Of a stretch of DNA of 64,000 nt, positions 44,371 to 53,134 are shown in pieces. Under the pieces are notes generated by a model. It ran no database searches. It was given only the letters and a program-made list of their open reading frames with translations, and was not told where the DNA came from. The translations under genes and the position numbers were made by a program. The DNA lies in NCBI RefSeq assembly GCF_000378985.1, contig NZ_KB905370.1, forward strand, positions 3,989,342-4,053,341, given 5' to 3'. This DNA comes from Ensifer sp. BR816. Its GTDB lineage: Bacteria > Pseudomonadota > Alphaproteobacteria > Rhizobiales > Rhizobiaceae. The first letter of the stretch is position 1. Each line of letters starts with the position of its first letter.

Positions 44371-45243
44371 TCAGGTGCTTGTGATCGTTCCATTCATGCC
44401 GTTCGGGTAGAAGCCACCCTTGGTCGCGCCCTCCTGATCCGTGAGATAGACGATGCGCAGCACTTCCTGCGGCGTCCGTGTGAAGGCGATCGCATCCGGC
44501 GTCGAAGGAACGATGTTCGCCTTGCCCTCCAGTTGCAGGCCCTGGTCCTTGTCGTCCGATCCGTCGATCTTGTCGCGGGCATCGGAAACCGCGGCTACTG
44601 CTTTCCAGGCTTCTTCGCCCATCCGGTAGAGCGTCGAGCGGGCCATGCCCATGTGGTAGGCTTCGACGGCGAGGATACCCGCGGCGGCGGCGAGAAACTC
44701 CTCGTTCTTCAGGACCGTCGCGGCGCCGGCATAGGCGGTCACGCCGACATCCTCGAACAGCATGCCGCCGAGCACGAAGTTCATCTCGTTGCCGAAGGGA
44801 TCGAAATTCTCCCCGAGCCCCGCCGCCTTCGCGACGGCGGCGAAGCCGGCATCGAAATCGATGGCCGGCCGCGACACGGCATCGGCGCCAAGCGTCTTGC
44901 GATAGAACCTGACGTGAGCAAGTTCGTTTTCCGCAACTTCGCTCATGAACTCGCCGATCGCGGGCGTATCGAACGAAACCTGCTTGCCGCCGGTGACGGC
45001 GCCAGCATCCGCACCCGCATCGGCATCGTCGATCCCTTTGCCGGTCGTTCCGCGCAGGTAATACTCGGCTTCCATATATTCGAGGTTCAGCGCGAACTGG
45101 AAGACATCCTCGTCCATCGGTTCAGCTGGTTCATCCGCCCGCGAAACCCGGGCGAGACCTGCGGTCGAGGCGAGCGTTGCTCCGAGTCCCAGCTGCAACA
45201 GGCGGCGGCGCGGAAGAAAAAGTGGGGGTAGTGCACGGATCAT
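44371..45243 (-). CDS. Ferritin-like (desiccation-related type) exported protein
   Basis: 290 aa. Start at MIRALPPLFLPRRRLLQLGLGATLASTAGLARVSRA, a Tat-like signal with PRRRLLQ, behind GGAGGAA. The mature part is a ferritin-like four-helix domain with metal-type Glu/His pairs (ALNLEYMEAEYYLRG; EVAENELAHVRFYRKTLG; AGILAVEAYHMGMARSTLYR). Plant pcC13-62 desiccation proteins and bacterial stress proteins share this fold; no reaction is established. Divergent from doxX-like gene. The gap to ftsK (44091-44370) shows no gene. Confidence 0.88.
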   Translation of the reverse strand: MIRALPPLFLPRRRLLQLGLGATLASTAGLARVSRADEPAEPMDEDVFQFALNLEYMEAEYYLRGTTGKGIDDADAGADAGAVTGGKQVSFDTPAIGEFMSEVAENELAHVRFYRKTLGADAVSRPAIDFDAGFAAVAKAAGLGENFDPFGNEMNFVLGGMLFEDVGVTAYAGAATVLKNEEFLAAAAGILAVEAYHMGMARSTLYRMGEEAWKAVAAVSDARDKIDGSDDKDQGLQLEGKANIVPSTPDAIAFTRTPQEVLRIVYLTDQEGATKGGFYPNGMNGTITST

Positions 45244-45394
45244 GGCTTCCTCCGAAGCCCGCCCGGCGTCAGTTTTTGGCACCCTGTATCAGGCGGGCCA
45301 ATCAGGGTCCAACAGCATCAAGGGCGAAATGTTCCGGAACTCGAAGTCCTTATCCGTGTAAAATAGCGGCGCCATACCCACGAAAGGAACAGAC

Positions 45395-45799
45395 ATGAGC
45401 AGCAACGCCGCACTTCAGAGTTCGCTCGCCTTTGTTGGCCGTCTGCTCCTCGCCGTCGTCTTCGTCGTTTCCGGCGTGGAGAAACTGGCCGATCCCTCCG
45501 GCACCATCGCCTATATATCGGCGGCCAACATGCCGCTTCCCGCCGTCGCCTATGCCGGCGCCCTCATCGCCGAACTCGGCGGCGGCATCCTCCTCATCCT
45601 GGGTTATCAGACGAGGTTGGCAGCATTGGTCCTGGCGACCTTCACGCTCGCCTCTGCGCTCGGCTTTCACCTGGAATTCGACGATCAGAATCAGCTGATC
45701 CACTTCATGAAGAACATCGCGATTGCCGGCGGTTTTCTGCAGGTCGCCGCATTCGGCGCCGGTGGATTCAGCCTCGACGCACGGGCCGGTCGCGCCTGA
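45395..45799 (+). CDS. DoxX-family membrane protein
   Basis: 134 aa with four TM helices (FVGRLLLAVVFVVSGVEKLADP; AVAYAGALIAELGGGILLILGYQ; LAALVLATFTLASALGFH; FMKNIAIAGGFLQVAAFGAGG). The family pattern GR-x(3)-F-x(3)-G-x(2)-K near TM1 and FMKN-x(4)-GG near TM4 is present. Relatives link to redox balance of the envelope or quinol oxidation. AAGGAAC precedes the ATG. Single gene. Confidence 0.92.
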   Translation: MSSNAALQSSLAFVGRLLLAVVFVVSGVEKLADPSGTIAYISAANMPLPAVAYAGALIAELGGGILLILGYQTRLAALVLATFTLASALGFHLEFDDQNQLIHFMKNIAIAGGFLQVAAFGAGGFSLDARAGRA

Positions 45800-45959
45800 C
45801 CGTAAGGCCCGCGGCCCGCTTCTCATCGTCGCCTCGGTGCACCGGCGACCTCCCGTCTTTACTTAGTATCGCCTTAGTCCGCCTCTAGGCATGCCCTTGT
45901 GCGTCGCAACATAGCGCGCGGCAGTAACCTTTAGTTGCAAACAAGGACGAAGTGTACTG

Positions 45960-47114
45960 ATGGCCGACTATGACCCCCGCAACACCCGAATCGATTGCCT
46001 GGATGGACTCCGGGGGCTGGCGTCTCTCTGGGTGATGATCGGCCATGCACTGCTGCTGACGGGCTGGCGCCTGCCGGTTCTGTCGGAGCCCGATCTCGGT
46101 GTCGATCTCTTCATCATGCTTTCCGGCTTCCTGATGGTATTTCACTATCAGTTGCGAGCCGCAAAGGAGCCGTGGGAACTGACCTCGACCTGGGCGAGAT
46201 TCTGGATCCGACGCTTCCTGAGGATTGCGCCGCTTTACTACCTTCTTCTGGCCGTGGCTTTTGCGCTCGGGTCCTGGCTGTTCGAATCGAGAATGATCAT
46301 CGACGGCTTCCTAGACAAGGCGCCGCAGTCGCCGGCGCGCTACCTCGACAACGGCCTCACGAACGGGCTGATGCATTTGAGCTTTCTGTTCGGCCTCTCC
46401 CCGGATTATGCCTACCGGACTCCGCTGCCCGACTGGAGCATCGGCCTCGAAATGCAGTTCTACGCCGCCTTCCCCTTCGTCATGCTTCTGTTGAAGAGAT
46501 GCGGCTGGCTGAGGGGCGCGCTCTTCACCTCCGCTATCGCCGCCGCAATCGCCTCGACGGCCGGTCTGGTGGGGGTACACTTCCCGATGCCCGCCTTCCT
46601 GCCGTTGAAGATGCATGTCTTCCTGTGTGGAATGCTGCTGGCGCTCGGCCTTGACGCGGAGAGGTCCAGGGCTTTCCTCTATGGCGGTGCGGCCCTGGCG
46701 CTCGTGCTGCTGCCGATCGGCGGCGACATGACGGCGACGAAAATGCTGATGCGGGTCGCGCTTGTCGGAGTGTTTTTCGCCCTGCTCCATCACCGCCTGG
46801 CCGGCGAGGCGTTGGGCAAGAGGCTTCGCGCCGTGTCGTCGTCGCTCGGAAACAGGTTCTTCCACTGGCTGGGGGAGCTGTCATTCGGGGCCTATCTCTG
46901 GCACCTGATCTTCCTGCAGCCGATTGCCGCCTATTTCATCAGTACTTTCGGCCACACGATGACAGCGCCTGCCCGCTTCGCTGCGGTTACCGTCCTTCTG
47001 GTGCCGCTGGTCTACATCGCTGCCTGCGGGACTTTTCTTGCCGTCGAGAGACCCGGGCAGCAACTCGCCAGGCGCTTGATCGGCAGGCGAAAACCTCGCG
47101 CGCTCGAGGCATGA
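45960..47114 (+). CDS. Membrane O-acyltransferase (acyltransferase 3 family)
   Basis: 384 aa with about ten TM segments. Motifs: RIDCLDGLRGLASLWVMIGHALL near the start with the catalytic-type His, LGVDLFIMLSGFLMVFHYQLR, RFWIRRFLRIAPLYYLLL and WSIGLEMQFYAAFPFV. Such proteins (OafA, NodX type) acetylate or succinylate surface or signalling sugars from cytosolic acyl-CoA. No SGNH domain, so it is the membrane-only class. It ends with a basic tail; a RIME-like element follows. Confidence 0.93.
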   Translation: MADYDPRNTRIDCLDGLRGLASLWVMIGHALLLTGWRLPVLSEPDLGVDLFIMLSGFLMVFHYQLRAAKEPWELTSTWARFWIRRFLRIAPLYYLLLAVAFALGSWLFESRMIIDGFLDKAPQSPARYLDNGLTNGLMHLSFLFGLSPDYAYRTPLPDWSIGLEMQFYAAFPFVMLLLKRCGWLRGALFTSAIAAAIASTAGLVGVHFPMPAFLPLKMHVFLCGMLLALGLDAERSRAFLYGGAALALVLLPIGGDMTATKMLMRVALVGVFFALLHHRLAGEALGKRLRAVSSSLGNRFFHWLGELSFGAYLWHLIFLQPIAAYFISTFGHTMTAPARFAAVTVLLVPLVYIAACGTFLAVERPGQQLARRLIGRRKPRALEA

Positions 47115-47177
47115 GGAGGTTCGCGGACCGATCTCCGATCAGGTTGCAGTGGCGAATACCGGAAAAGCAGCGCGAAT

Positions 47178-47373
47178 ACCCCCTCTGCCCTGCCGGGCAT
47201 CTCCCCCACAAGTGGGGAGATCGGCAAGGCGTGGGCTCCGTGCCCATCTTCCCCATACGTTAGGCTCGGATCAAATGCTTTGCCCATTTTGCGGCGTTGG
47301 CCAACTGGCGAAGGCGTCGATGCTGGCCAATCTCCCTCCTTGTGGGGGAGATGCCCGGCAGGGCAGAGGGGGT
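47178..47373. repeat. RIME-like long palindromic repeat (copy C)
   Basis: Arms 47178-47224 and 47327-47373 contain CTCTGCCCTGCCGGGCATC with CTCCCCCACAAGTGGGGAG. The interior is shared with copy D in reverse: 47291-47331 matches the complement of 50451-50491 at 36 of 41 positions. It lies between the acyltransferase stop and the LacI regulator stop. Confidence 0.85.
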
Positions 47374-47387
47374 GCCTCCGCAAGCCG

Positions 47388-48389
47388 TCAGACGTTCTCC
47401 GGCGTGATCGTCAGAAACCGCACCGGCTCCGGGCTCACCTCGACGTCGATCAGGCCAAGCGACCGCAATGTCAGGTCGATCGCGCGGCGCGCCTGGATCT
47501 CCGGCGCCTGGTCGAGGACGATCGACATGACGCCCCCGCGCAGAGCGCGGCGCGACTGGTCGGAGAGCTCGTGACCTACCCAGAAGATGCGGCGCGACGC
47601 ATGCTCCTTCAGCACCGCGGCGACGGACCGGTTGTCGCCGCCGGCGGTGTAGAGACCGATGATATCGGCATCGTCGCACAGTGCCGCGCGCAGAAGCTCC
47701 ATCGAGTTGAGGTCGTCGTCGTAGTCGAACATCACCTGCCGGAAGAGGTGGTCGCCAGGGTGGTTGGCGAGATAGGCGGAGAAGCCGCGGATGCGTTCCT
47801 TGTGGTTCTCGTAGGCACCGCTGTGGCAGAGCGCCACGAAGGACCCTGACCGTCCGGCAAGCATCCTCGACATGTAATAGGCGGCCGTCCGCCCCGCCGC
47901 ATAATTGTCGATGCCGACATAGGGAAGTTCCGGCGCCGGTCGTGTCATGATCTGCACCACCGGCGTGCCGTGACGCGCGGCCGTCCGCAGGCTTTTCACC
48001 ACATTCGGATGGTCGGGGGCGACGACGATGAGTGCCGAACGGCGGACCGCCGGATTGGCGACGCGGTGGGCGAATTCGACCGGGTCGTTCTCGCGCGCGA
48101 AGGTGCGGTGAACGGTGATGCTCTTGTCGAGCAGGGCGGCGATCCGCTCGAAGGCCTGGTTCATGCGCGAGTAGAAGCTCGTCTCGGGCCGTACCAGGAT
48201 GACCTCGATCCGGATCAGCCCGCGATGCGCCTCCGGCAGCCGATGCCGGTAGTCGAGCTTTCGGACCGCGAGGAACACCCGCTCGACCGTTTCCGCCCTG
48301 ACGCCGCCGCGGCCGTTGACGACGCGCTCGACGGTCGCGGTGCCGACACACGCCTCCCGGGCCACATCCTTCAAGGTCACTTTCACCAA
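47388..48389 (-). CDS. LacI-family transcriptional regulator
   Basis: 333 aa. HTH at residues 1-50 (VTLKDVAREACVGTATVERVVNGRGGVRAETVERV in pieces; TVERVVNG replaces the more common TVSRVLNG, with Glu in the recognition helix) and a periplasmic-binding-type ligand domain (LIVVAPDH; YVGIDNYAAGRTAAYYMSRML; GLYTAGGDNRSVAAVLKEH; ALRGGVMSIVLDQAPEIQARRAIDL). Of the VbsR/ribose-like class that senses a sugar. Divergent from two isomerases, with a 16-bp palindrome in the gap. Confidence 0.93.
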   Translation of the reverse strand: MVKVTLKDVAREACVGTATVERVVNGRGGVRAETVERVFLAVRKLDYRHRLPEAHRGLIRIEVILVRPETSFYSRMNQAFERIAALLDKSITVHRTFARENDPVEFAHRVANPAVRRSALIVVAPDHPNVVKSLRTAARHGTPVVQIMTRPAPELPYVGIDNYAAGRTAAYYMSRMLAGRSGSFVALCHSGAYENHKERIRGFSAYLANHPGDHLFRQVMFDYDDDLNSMELLRAALCDDADIIGLYTAGGDNRSVAAVLKEHASRRIFWVGHELSDQSRRALRGGVMSIVLDQAPEIQARRAIDLTLRSLGLIDVEVSPEPVRFLTITPENV

Positions 48390-48433
48390 TGCGCTTGCTC
48401 CCTGGAAATTCCCTCCGGTTCAGCATCCAGGAA

Positions 48434-48449
48434 TGATCAAATTTGATCA
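48434..48449. promoter_or_regulatory. LacI-type operator palindrome
   Basis: TGATCAAATTTGATCA is a perfect 16-bp palindrome in the gap between the divergent LacI gene and the first isomerase gene, 45 bp before the LacI start and 61 bp before the isomerase start. LacI-family proteins bind such dyads. Confidence 0.8.
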
Positions 48450-48509
48450 AGTAAGATTTAGCGGGCAGCGGTGATGCTCGGTATCCTTCGCGCATCAGGA
48501 GGAGCACCC

Positions 48510-49424
48510 ATGAAGATCGCACTCGACCCCTACATGCATCGCCATCTCGGTCTCAATGATCTGTGCCGCAAGGCGGCAGACCTCGGCTATGACCATATCG
48601 AGCTGTCGCCGCGCGAGGATTTCCTCCCCTGGTGGGTGCGGCCGCGCGCCCACAGGGAACGGATCGCCGAATTCAAGGCGGCGCTGAAGGATCACGGCGT
48701 CAAGCTCGCCTCGATCCTGCCGATGTATCGCTGGGCGAGCCCGCATGAGGACGAACGCCAGGCGGCGGTGCGCTACTGGAAGGAAGCGATCGAGGTCGCG
48801 GTCGAGATGGGCTGCGACACGATGAACTCCGAATTCGGCCGCGGCCCCTCGCCCGACCGCAGCCATCGCGCCAATTGCTGCGGCGGCATGCACACGCACG
48901 AGCACAGCGAAGCCGCCTGGTGGCGGTCGATGGAGGAGCTCGTGCCGGTCTTCGAGAAGGAAGGCGTGACGCTCAACATGGAGCCGCATCCGGAAGACTG
49001 GTGCGAGACCTTGCATCCGGCGATCGACATGCTGAAGACGATCGGCTCGAAGAACGTCAAGTTCCTCTACTGCGCCCCGCATACCTTCTATTTCGGCGAC
49101 GACATGGCGAAGATGATCCGCGATGCCGGGCCGCTGATCGCCCATGTCCATGTCGCCGACACCTATAACCACAAGGCATCCTCGGGGCTTCGCTACATCA
49201 TCAACCCGCCGGGCGCCCAGGTGACGATCCACCAGCACATGGACATGTACCAGGGCGAGATCAACTGGGACGTCTTCTTCTCCTCGCTCGCCGCCGTCGG
49301 TTTCGACGGCATCGTCACCGCCTGCGTCTTCGGCTGGGAGGACCGCGCCGACGAATCCGGCCGCTTCATGCGTGCGGAGATCCAGAAATACGTCGACAAA
49401 TACTGGCCGGGCAAGACTGCGTAA
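48510..49424 (+). CDS. Sugar phosphate isomerase/epimerase-type enzyme
   Basis: 304 aa TIM barrel of the xylose-isomerase-like class. Metal-site candidates are in LNMEPHPEDW, HVHVADT and the early HIELSPRED. The start MKIALDPYMHRHLGLNDLCRKAADLGYDHIELS is followed by a Cys/His-rich stretch (SHRANCCGGMHTHEHSEAAWW) that is unusual and could bind metal. GGAGGAG precedes the ATG. First gene of an operon with a second isomerase 30 bp downstream; a Gfo/Idh dehydrogenase follows past a repeat. Substrate unknown; a cyclitol or keto-sugar is plausible. Confidence 0.88.
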   Translation: MKIALDPYMHRHLGLNDLCRKAADLGYDHIELSPREDFLPWWVRPRAHRERIAEFKAALKDHGVKLASILPMYRWASPHEDERQAAVRYWKEAIEVAVEMGCDTMNSEFGRGPSPDRSHRANCCGGMHTHEHSEAAWWRSMEELVPVFEKEGVTLNMEPHPEDWCETLHPAIDMLKTIGSKNVKFLYCAPHTFYFGDDMAKMIRDAGPLIAHVHVADTYNHKASSGLRYIINPPGAQVTIHQHMDMYQGEINWDVFFSSLAAVGFDGIVTACVFGWEDRADESGRFMRAEIQKYVDKYWPGKTA

Positions 49425-49454
49425 GTCATTTCTTACCCAACAAGGACAAGATTC

Positions 49455-50378
49455 GTGACCATCACCATCACGACCGCCCCCTGCTGCTGGGGCGTGGACG
49501 ACGTCGAGAACCCGAACCTGCCCGCCTGGGAACGCGTCCTCGACGAGGCGGCCGCCGCCGGTTATGGCGGTCTCGAACTCGGCCCCTACGGCTATGTGCC
49601 GCTCGACTCCGAACGGGTCGCCAAGGCGCTCGCCGACCGCAACCTCTTCATCGTCGCCGGGACGATCTTCGACGATCTTGTCTCGCCCGAAAACCGCGAG
49701 AATCTGTTGCGCCAGACCGACGAGATCTGCGCCGTCATCACCCGGCTGCCGCAGCCCGAACAGCTCCCCGGCCAGCGTTTCAGGACGCCATACCTGACAG
49801 TGATGGACTGGGGGCATGACGAACGCGATTTTGCCGCCGGCCATTCCGACCGGGCGCCGCGGCTCTCGGATGAGGCCTGGACCGGCATGGTCGTCAACAT
49901 CGAGGCGATCGCCGAGCTTGCGAGGAGCAAATACGGCGTGCGCGCCGTCATCCATCCGCATGCCGGCGGCTATATCGAATTCGCCGACGAGATCGAGCGG
50001 ATTGCCTGCGATGTGCCGGCGGAACTCGCCGGCTTCTGCATCGACACCGGCCACAGCTATTACGCCGGCATGGATCCGGTCGAGACGCTGAAGCGCTACG
50101 CCGACCGGCTTGATTACGTCCACTTCAAGGACATCGACGAGACGGTCTTCCGCCGCGTGCTCGGCGAAAAAATCCGCTTTTTCGAGGCCTGCGCCCAAGG
50201 GGTGATGTGCCCGATCGGCCGCGGCGTCATCGACTATCGGGCGGTAAGGCGCGCGCTCGAGGAGATCGATTATCACGGCTTCATCACGGTCGAGCAGGAA
50301 CGCGACCCGTTGAGCGTCGCCGGCAGCCTCGCGGATGTGAAGGAAAGCCGCGACTATCTGCGATCTGTCGGATTTTAG
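49455..50378 (+). CDS. Sugar phosphate isomerase/epimerase-type enzyme (IolE-like)
   Basis: 307 aa TIM barrel. The metal set appears as Glu in LELGPYGYVP, His in IHPHAGGYIE, Asp/His in FCIDTGHSYY, His in YVHFKDID and Glu in VEQERDP. The last two motifs and the APCCWGVDD start resemble inosose dehydratase (IolE) relatives. With the adjacent isomerase and Gfo/Idh dehydrogenase the set could oxidise and then rearrange a cyclitol or sugar. Confidence 0.88.
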   Translation: MTITITTAPCCWGVDDVENPNLPAWERVLDEAAAAGYGGLELGPYGYVPLDSERVAKALADRNLFIVAGTIFDDLVSPENRENLLRQTDEICAVITRLPQPEQLPGQRFRTPYLTVMDWGHDERDFAAGHSDRAPRLSDEAWTGMVVNIEAIAELARSKYGVRAVIHPHAGGYIEFADEIERIACDVPAELAGFCIDTGHSYYAGMDPVETLKRYADRLDYVHFKDIDETVFRRVLGEKIRFFEACAQGVMCPIGRGVIDYRAVRRALEEIDYHGFITVEQERDPLSVAGSLADVKESRDYLRSVGF

Positions 50379-50407
50379 AGGCGATTGAGGTCTGGGGTCT
50401 GGGGTTC

Positions 50408-50627
50408 ACCCCGCTCTGCCCTGCCGGGCATCTCCCCCACAAAGGGGGAGATTGGCAAGCATCGATACCTTCGCCGGTTGGCCGACGCCGCAGCTTGGGC
50501 GACCTATTTTGCGGTGCCGTCTCCCTCCCGCACCGAGATGAACGCTGTCGAAAAGATGGATTGGGGAGCCCGCGTCCTGCCGATCTCCCTCCTTGTGGGG
50601 GAGATGCCCGGCAGGGCAGAGGGGGGT
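50408..50627. repeat. RIME-like long palindromic repeat (copy D)
   Basis: Arms 50408-50455 and 50580-50627 with the CTCTGCCCTGCCGGGCATC core. The interior matches copy C in opposite orientation. It lies between the second isomerase and the Gfo/Idh gene, thus within the presumed operon, and may form a large mRNA hairpin there. Confidence 0.85.
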
Positions 50628-50677
50628 GCCCCGGCCACCAGCGGAAATGTAACGCCAAACACCTGAGGAACAGAACA

Positions 50678-51841
50678 ATGTCACAGAAAAACAAAAACCC
50701 GATCCGCTGGGGCATGGTCGGCGGCGGGCGCGGCAGCCAGATCGGCTATATCCATCGCTCGGCCGCACTCCGCGACGACACCTTCGAACTCGTCGCCGGC
50801 GCCTTCGACATCGACTCGGAGCGCGGCCGCGCCTTCGGAGCGGATCTCGGGCTCGACGAGGCCCGGAGCTATCCGGACTACCAAACGCTGTTCGTCGACG
50901 AGGCGAAGCGCGCCGACGGCATCGAAGCGGTCTCGATCGCGACGCCGAACAACACCCATTTCTCGATCTGCAGGGCGGCGCTGGAATACGGCCTGCATGT
51001 CGTCTGCGAAAAGCCGCTCTGCTTCACGGTCGCGGAAGCGAAGGAGCTCAAGACGCTCGCCGAAGCGCGCGGCCTCGTCGTCGGCGTCACCTATGGCTAT
51101 GCCGGTCACCAGATGATCGAGCAGGCCCGCGCCATGGTGAAGAACGGCGACCTCGGCGAAATCCGGATCGTCAACCTGCAATTCGCCCATGGCTTCCACA
51201 GCGCCCCCGTCGAGGAGCAGAACCCGTCGACACGCTGGCGCGTCGACCCGAAATTCGCCGGCCCGAGCTATGTTCTCGGCGATGTCGGCACCCACCCGCT
51301 CTATATTTCCGAGGTCATCCTGCCGCAGCTGAAGATCAAGCGGCTGATGTGCGTGCGCCAGAGTTTTATCAAAAGCCGCGCACCGCTCGAGGACAATGCG
51401 GTGACCCTGATGGAATACGACAACGGCGCCATCGCCAACGTCTGGTCGAGCGCCGTCAATGCCGGCTCGATGCACGGCCAGAAGGTTCGGATCGTCGGTT
51501 CGAAGGCGAGCATCGAATGGTGGGACGAGCGGCCGAACCAGCTGTCCTACGAGATCCAGGGCGAGCCGGTCCGCATCCTCGAACGCGGCATGGACTATCT
51601 CTACCCGCAAGCCCGGCTAGACGACCGCATCGGCGGCGGCCATCCGGAAGGCCTGTTCGAGGCCTGGGCCAACCTCTACCGCCGCTTCGCCCTCGCGATC
51701 AATGGCAACCGCGGGCTTGCGCCGGAGGGAATTGGGGATCTGGTTTTCCCCGGCGTTGACGCCGGGCTCGAAGGTGTCCGCTGGGTGGAGAATTGCGTGC
51801 GCTCGGCCGATGCGGGTGGGATTTGGGTGGATTATGAGTAG
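50678..51841 (+). CDS. Gfo/Idh/MocA-family oxidoreductase
   Basis: 387 aa. N-terminal Rossmann fold (IRWGMVGGGRGSQIGYIHRSAAL in outline with the GGGRGS nucleotide loop) and the family motif VVCEKPLCFTVAEAKEL with the catalytic-type Lys in EKP, then a C-terminal alpha/beta domain (DVGTHPLYISEVI, His near the active site). NAD(P)-dependent oxidation of a sugar or cyclitol is expected. GAGGAAC precedes the ATG. It follows a RIME-like element that separates it from the isomerases. Confidence 0.92.
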   Translation: MSQKNKNPIRWGMVGGGRGSQIGYIHRSAALRDDTFELVAGAFDIDSERGRAFGADLGLDEARSYPDYQTLFVDEAKRADGIEAVSIATPNNTHFSICRAALEYGLHVVCEKPLCFTVAEAKELKTLAEARGLVVGVTYGYAGHQMIEQARAMVKNGDLGEIRIVNLQFAHGFHSAPVEEQNPSTRWRVDPKFAGPSYVLGDVGTHPLYISEVILPQLKIKRLMCVRQSFIKSRAPLEDNAVTLMEYDNGAIANVWSSAVNAGSMHGQKVRIVGSKASIEWWDERPNQLSYEIQGEPVRILERGMDYLYPQARLDDRIGGGHPEGLFEAWANLYRRFALAINGNRGLAPEGIGDLVFPGVDAGLEGVRWVENCVRSADAGGIWVDYE

Positions 51842-51897
51842 AGAGTTACGGCTTTCCGTCCCTCCGCTCGATTCCTTCCTATCGGTCCGTTCAAAAC

Positions 51898-52050
51898 ACC
51901 CCTCCCCAACCCCTCCCCACAAGGGGGAGGGGCTTACCGTGCCGCACCGCTCGGTCCTGATTCACTGTCGACACCTGTGCGAACGCTGAGTGGGGCGCGG
52001 CGGTGCCGCTGCGAACCCCTCCCCCTTGTGGGGAGGGGTTGGGAAGGGGT
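51898..52050. repeat. Palindromic repeat of a second class (copy E)
   Basis: Arms 51898-51935 and 52014-52050 carry CCCCTCCCCAACCCCTCCCC on the left and its near complement on the right, with ACAAGGGGGAGGGG inside. It lacks the GCCCTGCCGGGC core of copies A-D. It lies between the Gfo/Idh gene and the repB end. Confidence 0.8.
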
Positions 52051-52071
52051 CTTGCGGCCGCAGGCCGCAAG
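52051..52071 (-). terminator. Hairpin at the end of the repAB unit
   Basis: Perfect 9-bp stem CTTGCGGCC with a 3-nt loop, 4 bp after the repB stop. There is no T tract; a weak or Rho-aided terminator is possible. No repC follows. Confidence 0.45.
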
Positions 52072-52075
52072 AAAG

Positions 52076-53131
52076 CTAAGACTTCTGATTCTTCACAAAT
52101 GTCGCATGCCATTTCGCCAGCATCGACACCGCCTCCTTGAGGAAAGCCGGGTGGGTGCCGGGAAGAAACTCGATCTTTGGCGCTTTCCCGTCGAGCCTTA
52201 GCCGCGCGAAGACCCGGCCGGCCTCGTCCTTCAGTTCCTCCGGCTTTTCCGGCTCCGGCTTTTCGCCCTCAGACAGGCGGTTGAAGACGAGCTGGAAGCG
52301 CTGGTCCGTATCGGCCGAACGGAAGCCCGGCGCACCTATCTCCGCTTCCGCCACTTCCCTCGCCTCGTCCCGTTCCAGCAAGGTGCCGATCGCCATCCAG
52401 CGCTCGCGGCCGGCCTTCGGCGCCGGGCCGATGGCGCGGGCGAGTTCGTGCGGCACGCTGTCGGCCACCTGCAGCAGGCGGGACAATTCGCTCTTCTGCA
52501 CGGCGAGCGCGTCGCCGATCACCTTGCGGTCGAAGCCGCGGGCGGCAAGTGCGGCGGCGAAAAGCGCCCGCTCGATGAACGAGAGGTTGCGCCGTTCCGC
52601 ATTTTCCTTGCCCTGCGCCAGCACCAGCTCGTCATCCGTCAGCGGCCGGACGATCGCCTTCACCTGCAGTTCGAGCCGGCGCACGGCCTTCAAGCGGCGA
52701 TGGCCGTAGGCGGTCTGGTAGCACCCCGGCTTTTCCGGATGCGGGCGCACGAGGATCGGCGATTGCTGGCCGTTCTCGCGGATGCTTTCGACGAGCGCGA
52801 GGAAATCCGGATCGTCGACCTCGCCGTCGGTCAGCCGGTCCTCGATGAAGGAGGCCTCGACGAGCGCCGGATCGAGCGAAACGACGCGCTCGCCCTGGGT
52901 CAAAGCTTCGCGGAGCACGCGGGCCTCTTCCGCCTCGCGGGTAATGCTGCCGAGAGAAAGGCCCATGGCCTTGACGGCGCCGGACGCGGCGCGCGGGGCA
53001 GCGGGCTGGGTGTTGACAGGTGTCAACTCACCGGGGTTCGCGACCGGCTGTTCGGCCGCCTGCGGCGTGGCGGCGGGCGCACCGCCCATGAACAGCGCCC
53101 GCAATTCGTTCTTCCGGTTGTTGCCAGCCAT
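52076..53131 (-). CDS. repB: RepB/ParB-type plasmid partition protein
   Basis: 351 aa. Start MAGNNRKNELRALFMGG is typical of RepB in repABC plasmids. A ParB/Srx-like domain follows at about 80-180 (FIEDRLTDGEVDDPDFLALVESIRENGQQSPILVRP in outline; CYQTAYGHRRLKAVRRLELQVKAIVRPL, with the GHRR CTP/NTP motif; ENAERRNLSFIERALFAA), then a HTH (IGDALAVQKSELSRLLQVADSVP). It binds parS-like sites and works with RepA. It lies 3 bp after repA. A canonical repC replication gene is absent downstream. Confidence 0.94.
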   Translation of the reverse strand: MAGNNRKNELRALFMGGAPAATPQAAEQPVANPGELTPVNTQPAAPRAASGAVKAMGLSLGSITREAEEARVLREALTQGERVVSLDPALVEASFIEDRLTDGEVDDPDFLALVESIRENGQQSPILVRPHPEKPGCYQTAYGHRRLKAVRRLELQVKAIVRPLTDDELVLAQGKENAERRNLSFIERALFAAALAARGFDRKVIGDALAVQKSELSRLLQVADSVPHELARAIGPAPKAGRERWMAIGTLLERDEAREVAEAEIGAPGFRSADTDQRFQLVFNRLSEGEKPEPEKPEELKDEAGRVFARLRLDGKAPKIEFLPGTHPAFLKEAVSMLAKWHATFVKNQKS

Positions 53132-53134
53132 GAT

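Noticed and set aside
48495-50276. 593-codon minus frame
   Set aside because: It is antisense to two TIM-barrel enzymes with good motifs and ribosome sites; its own product has no recognisable domain.
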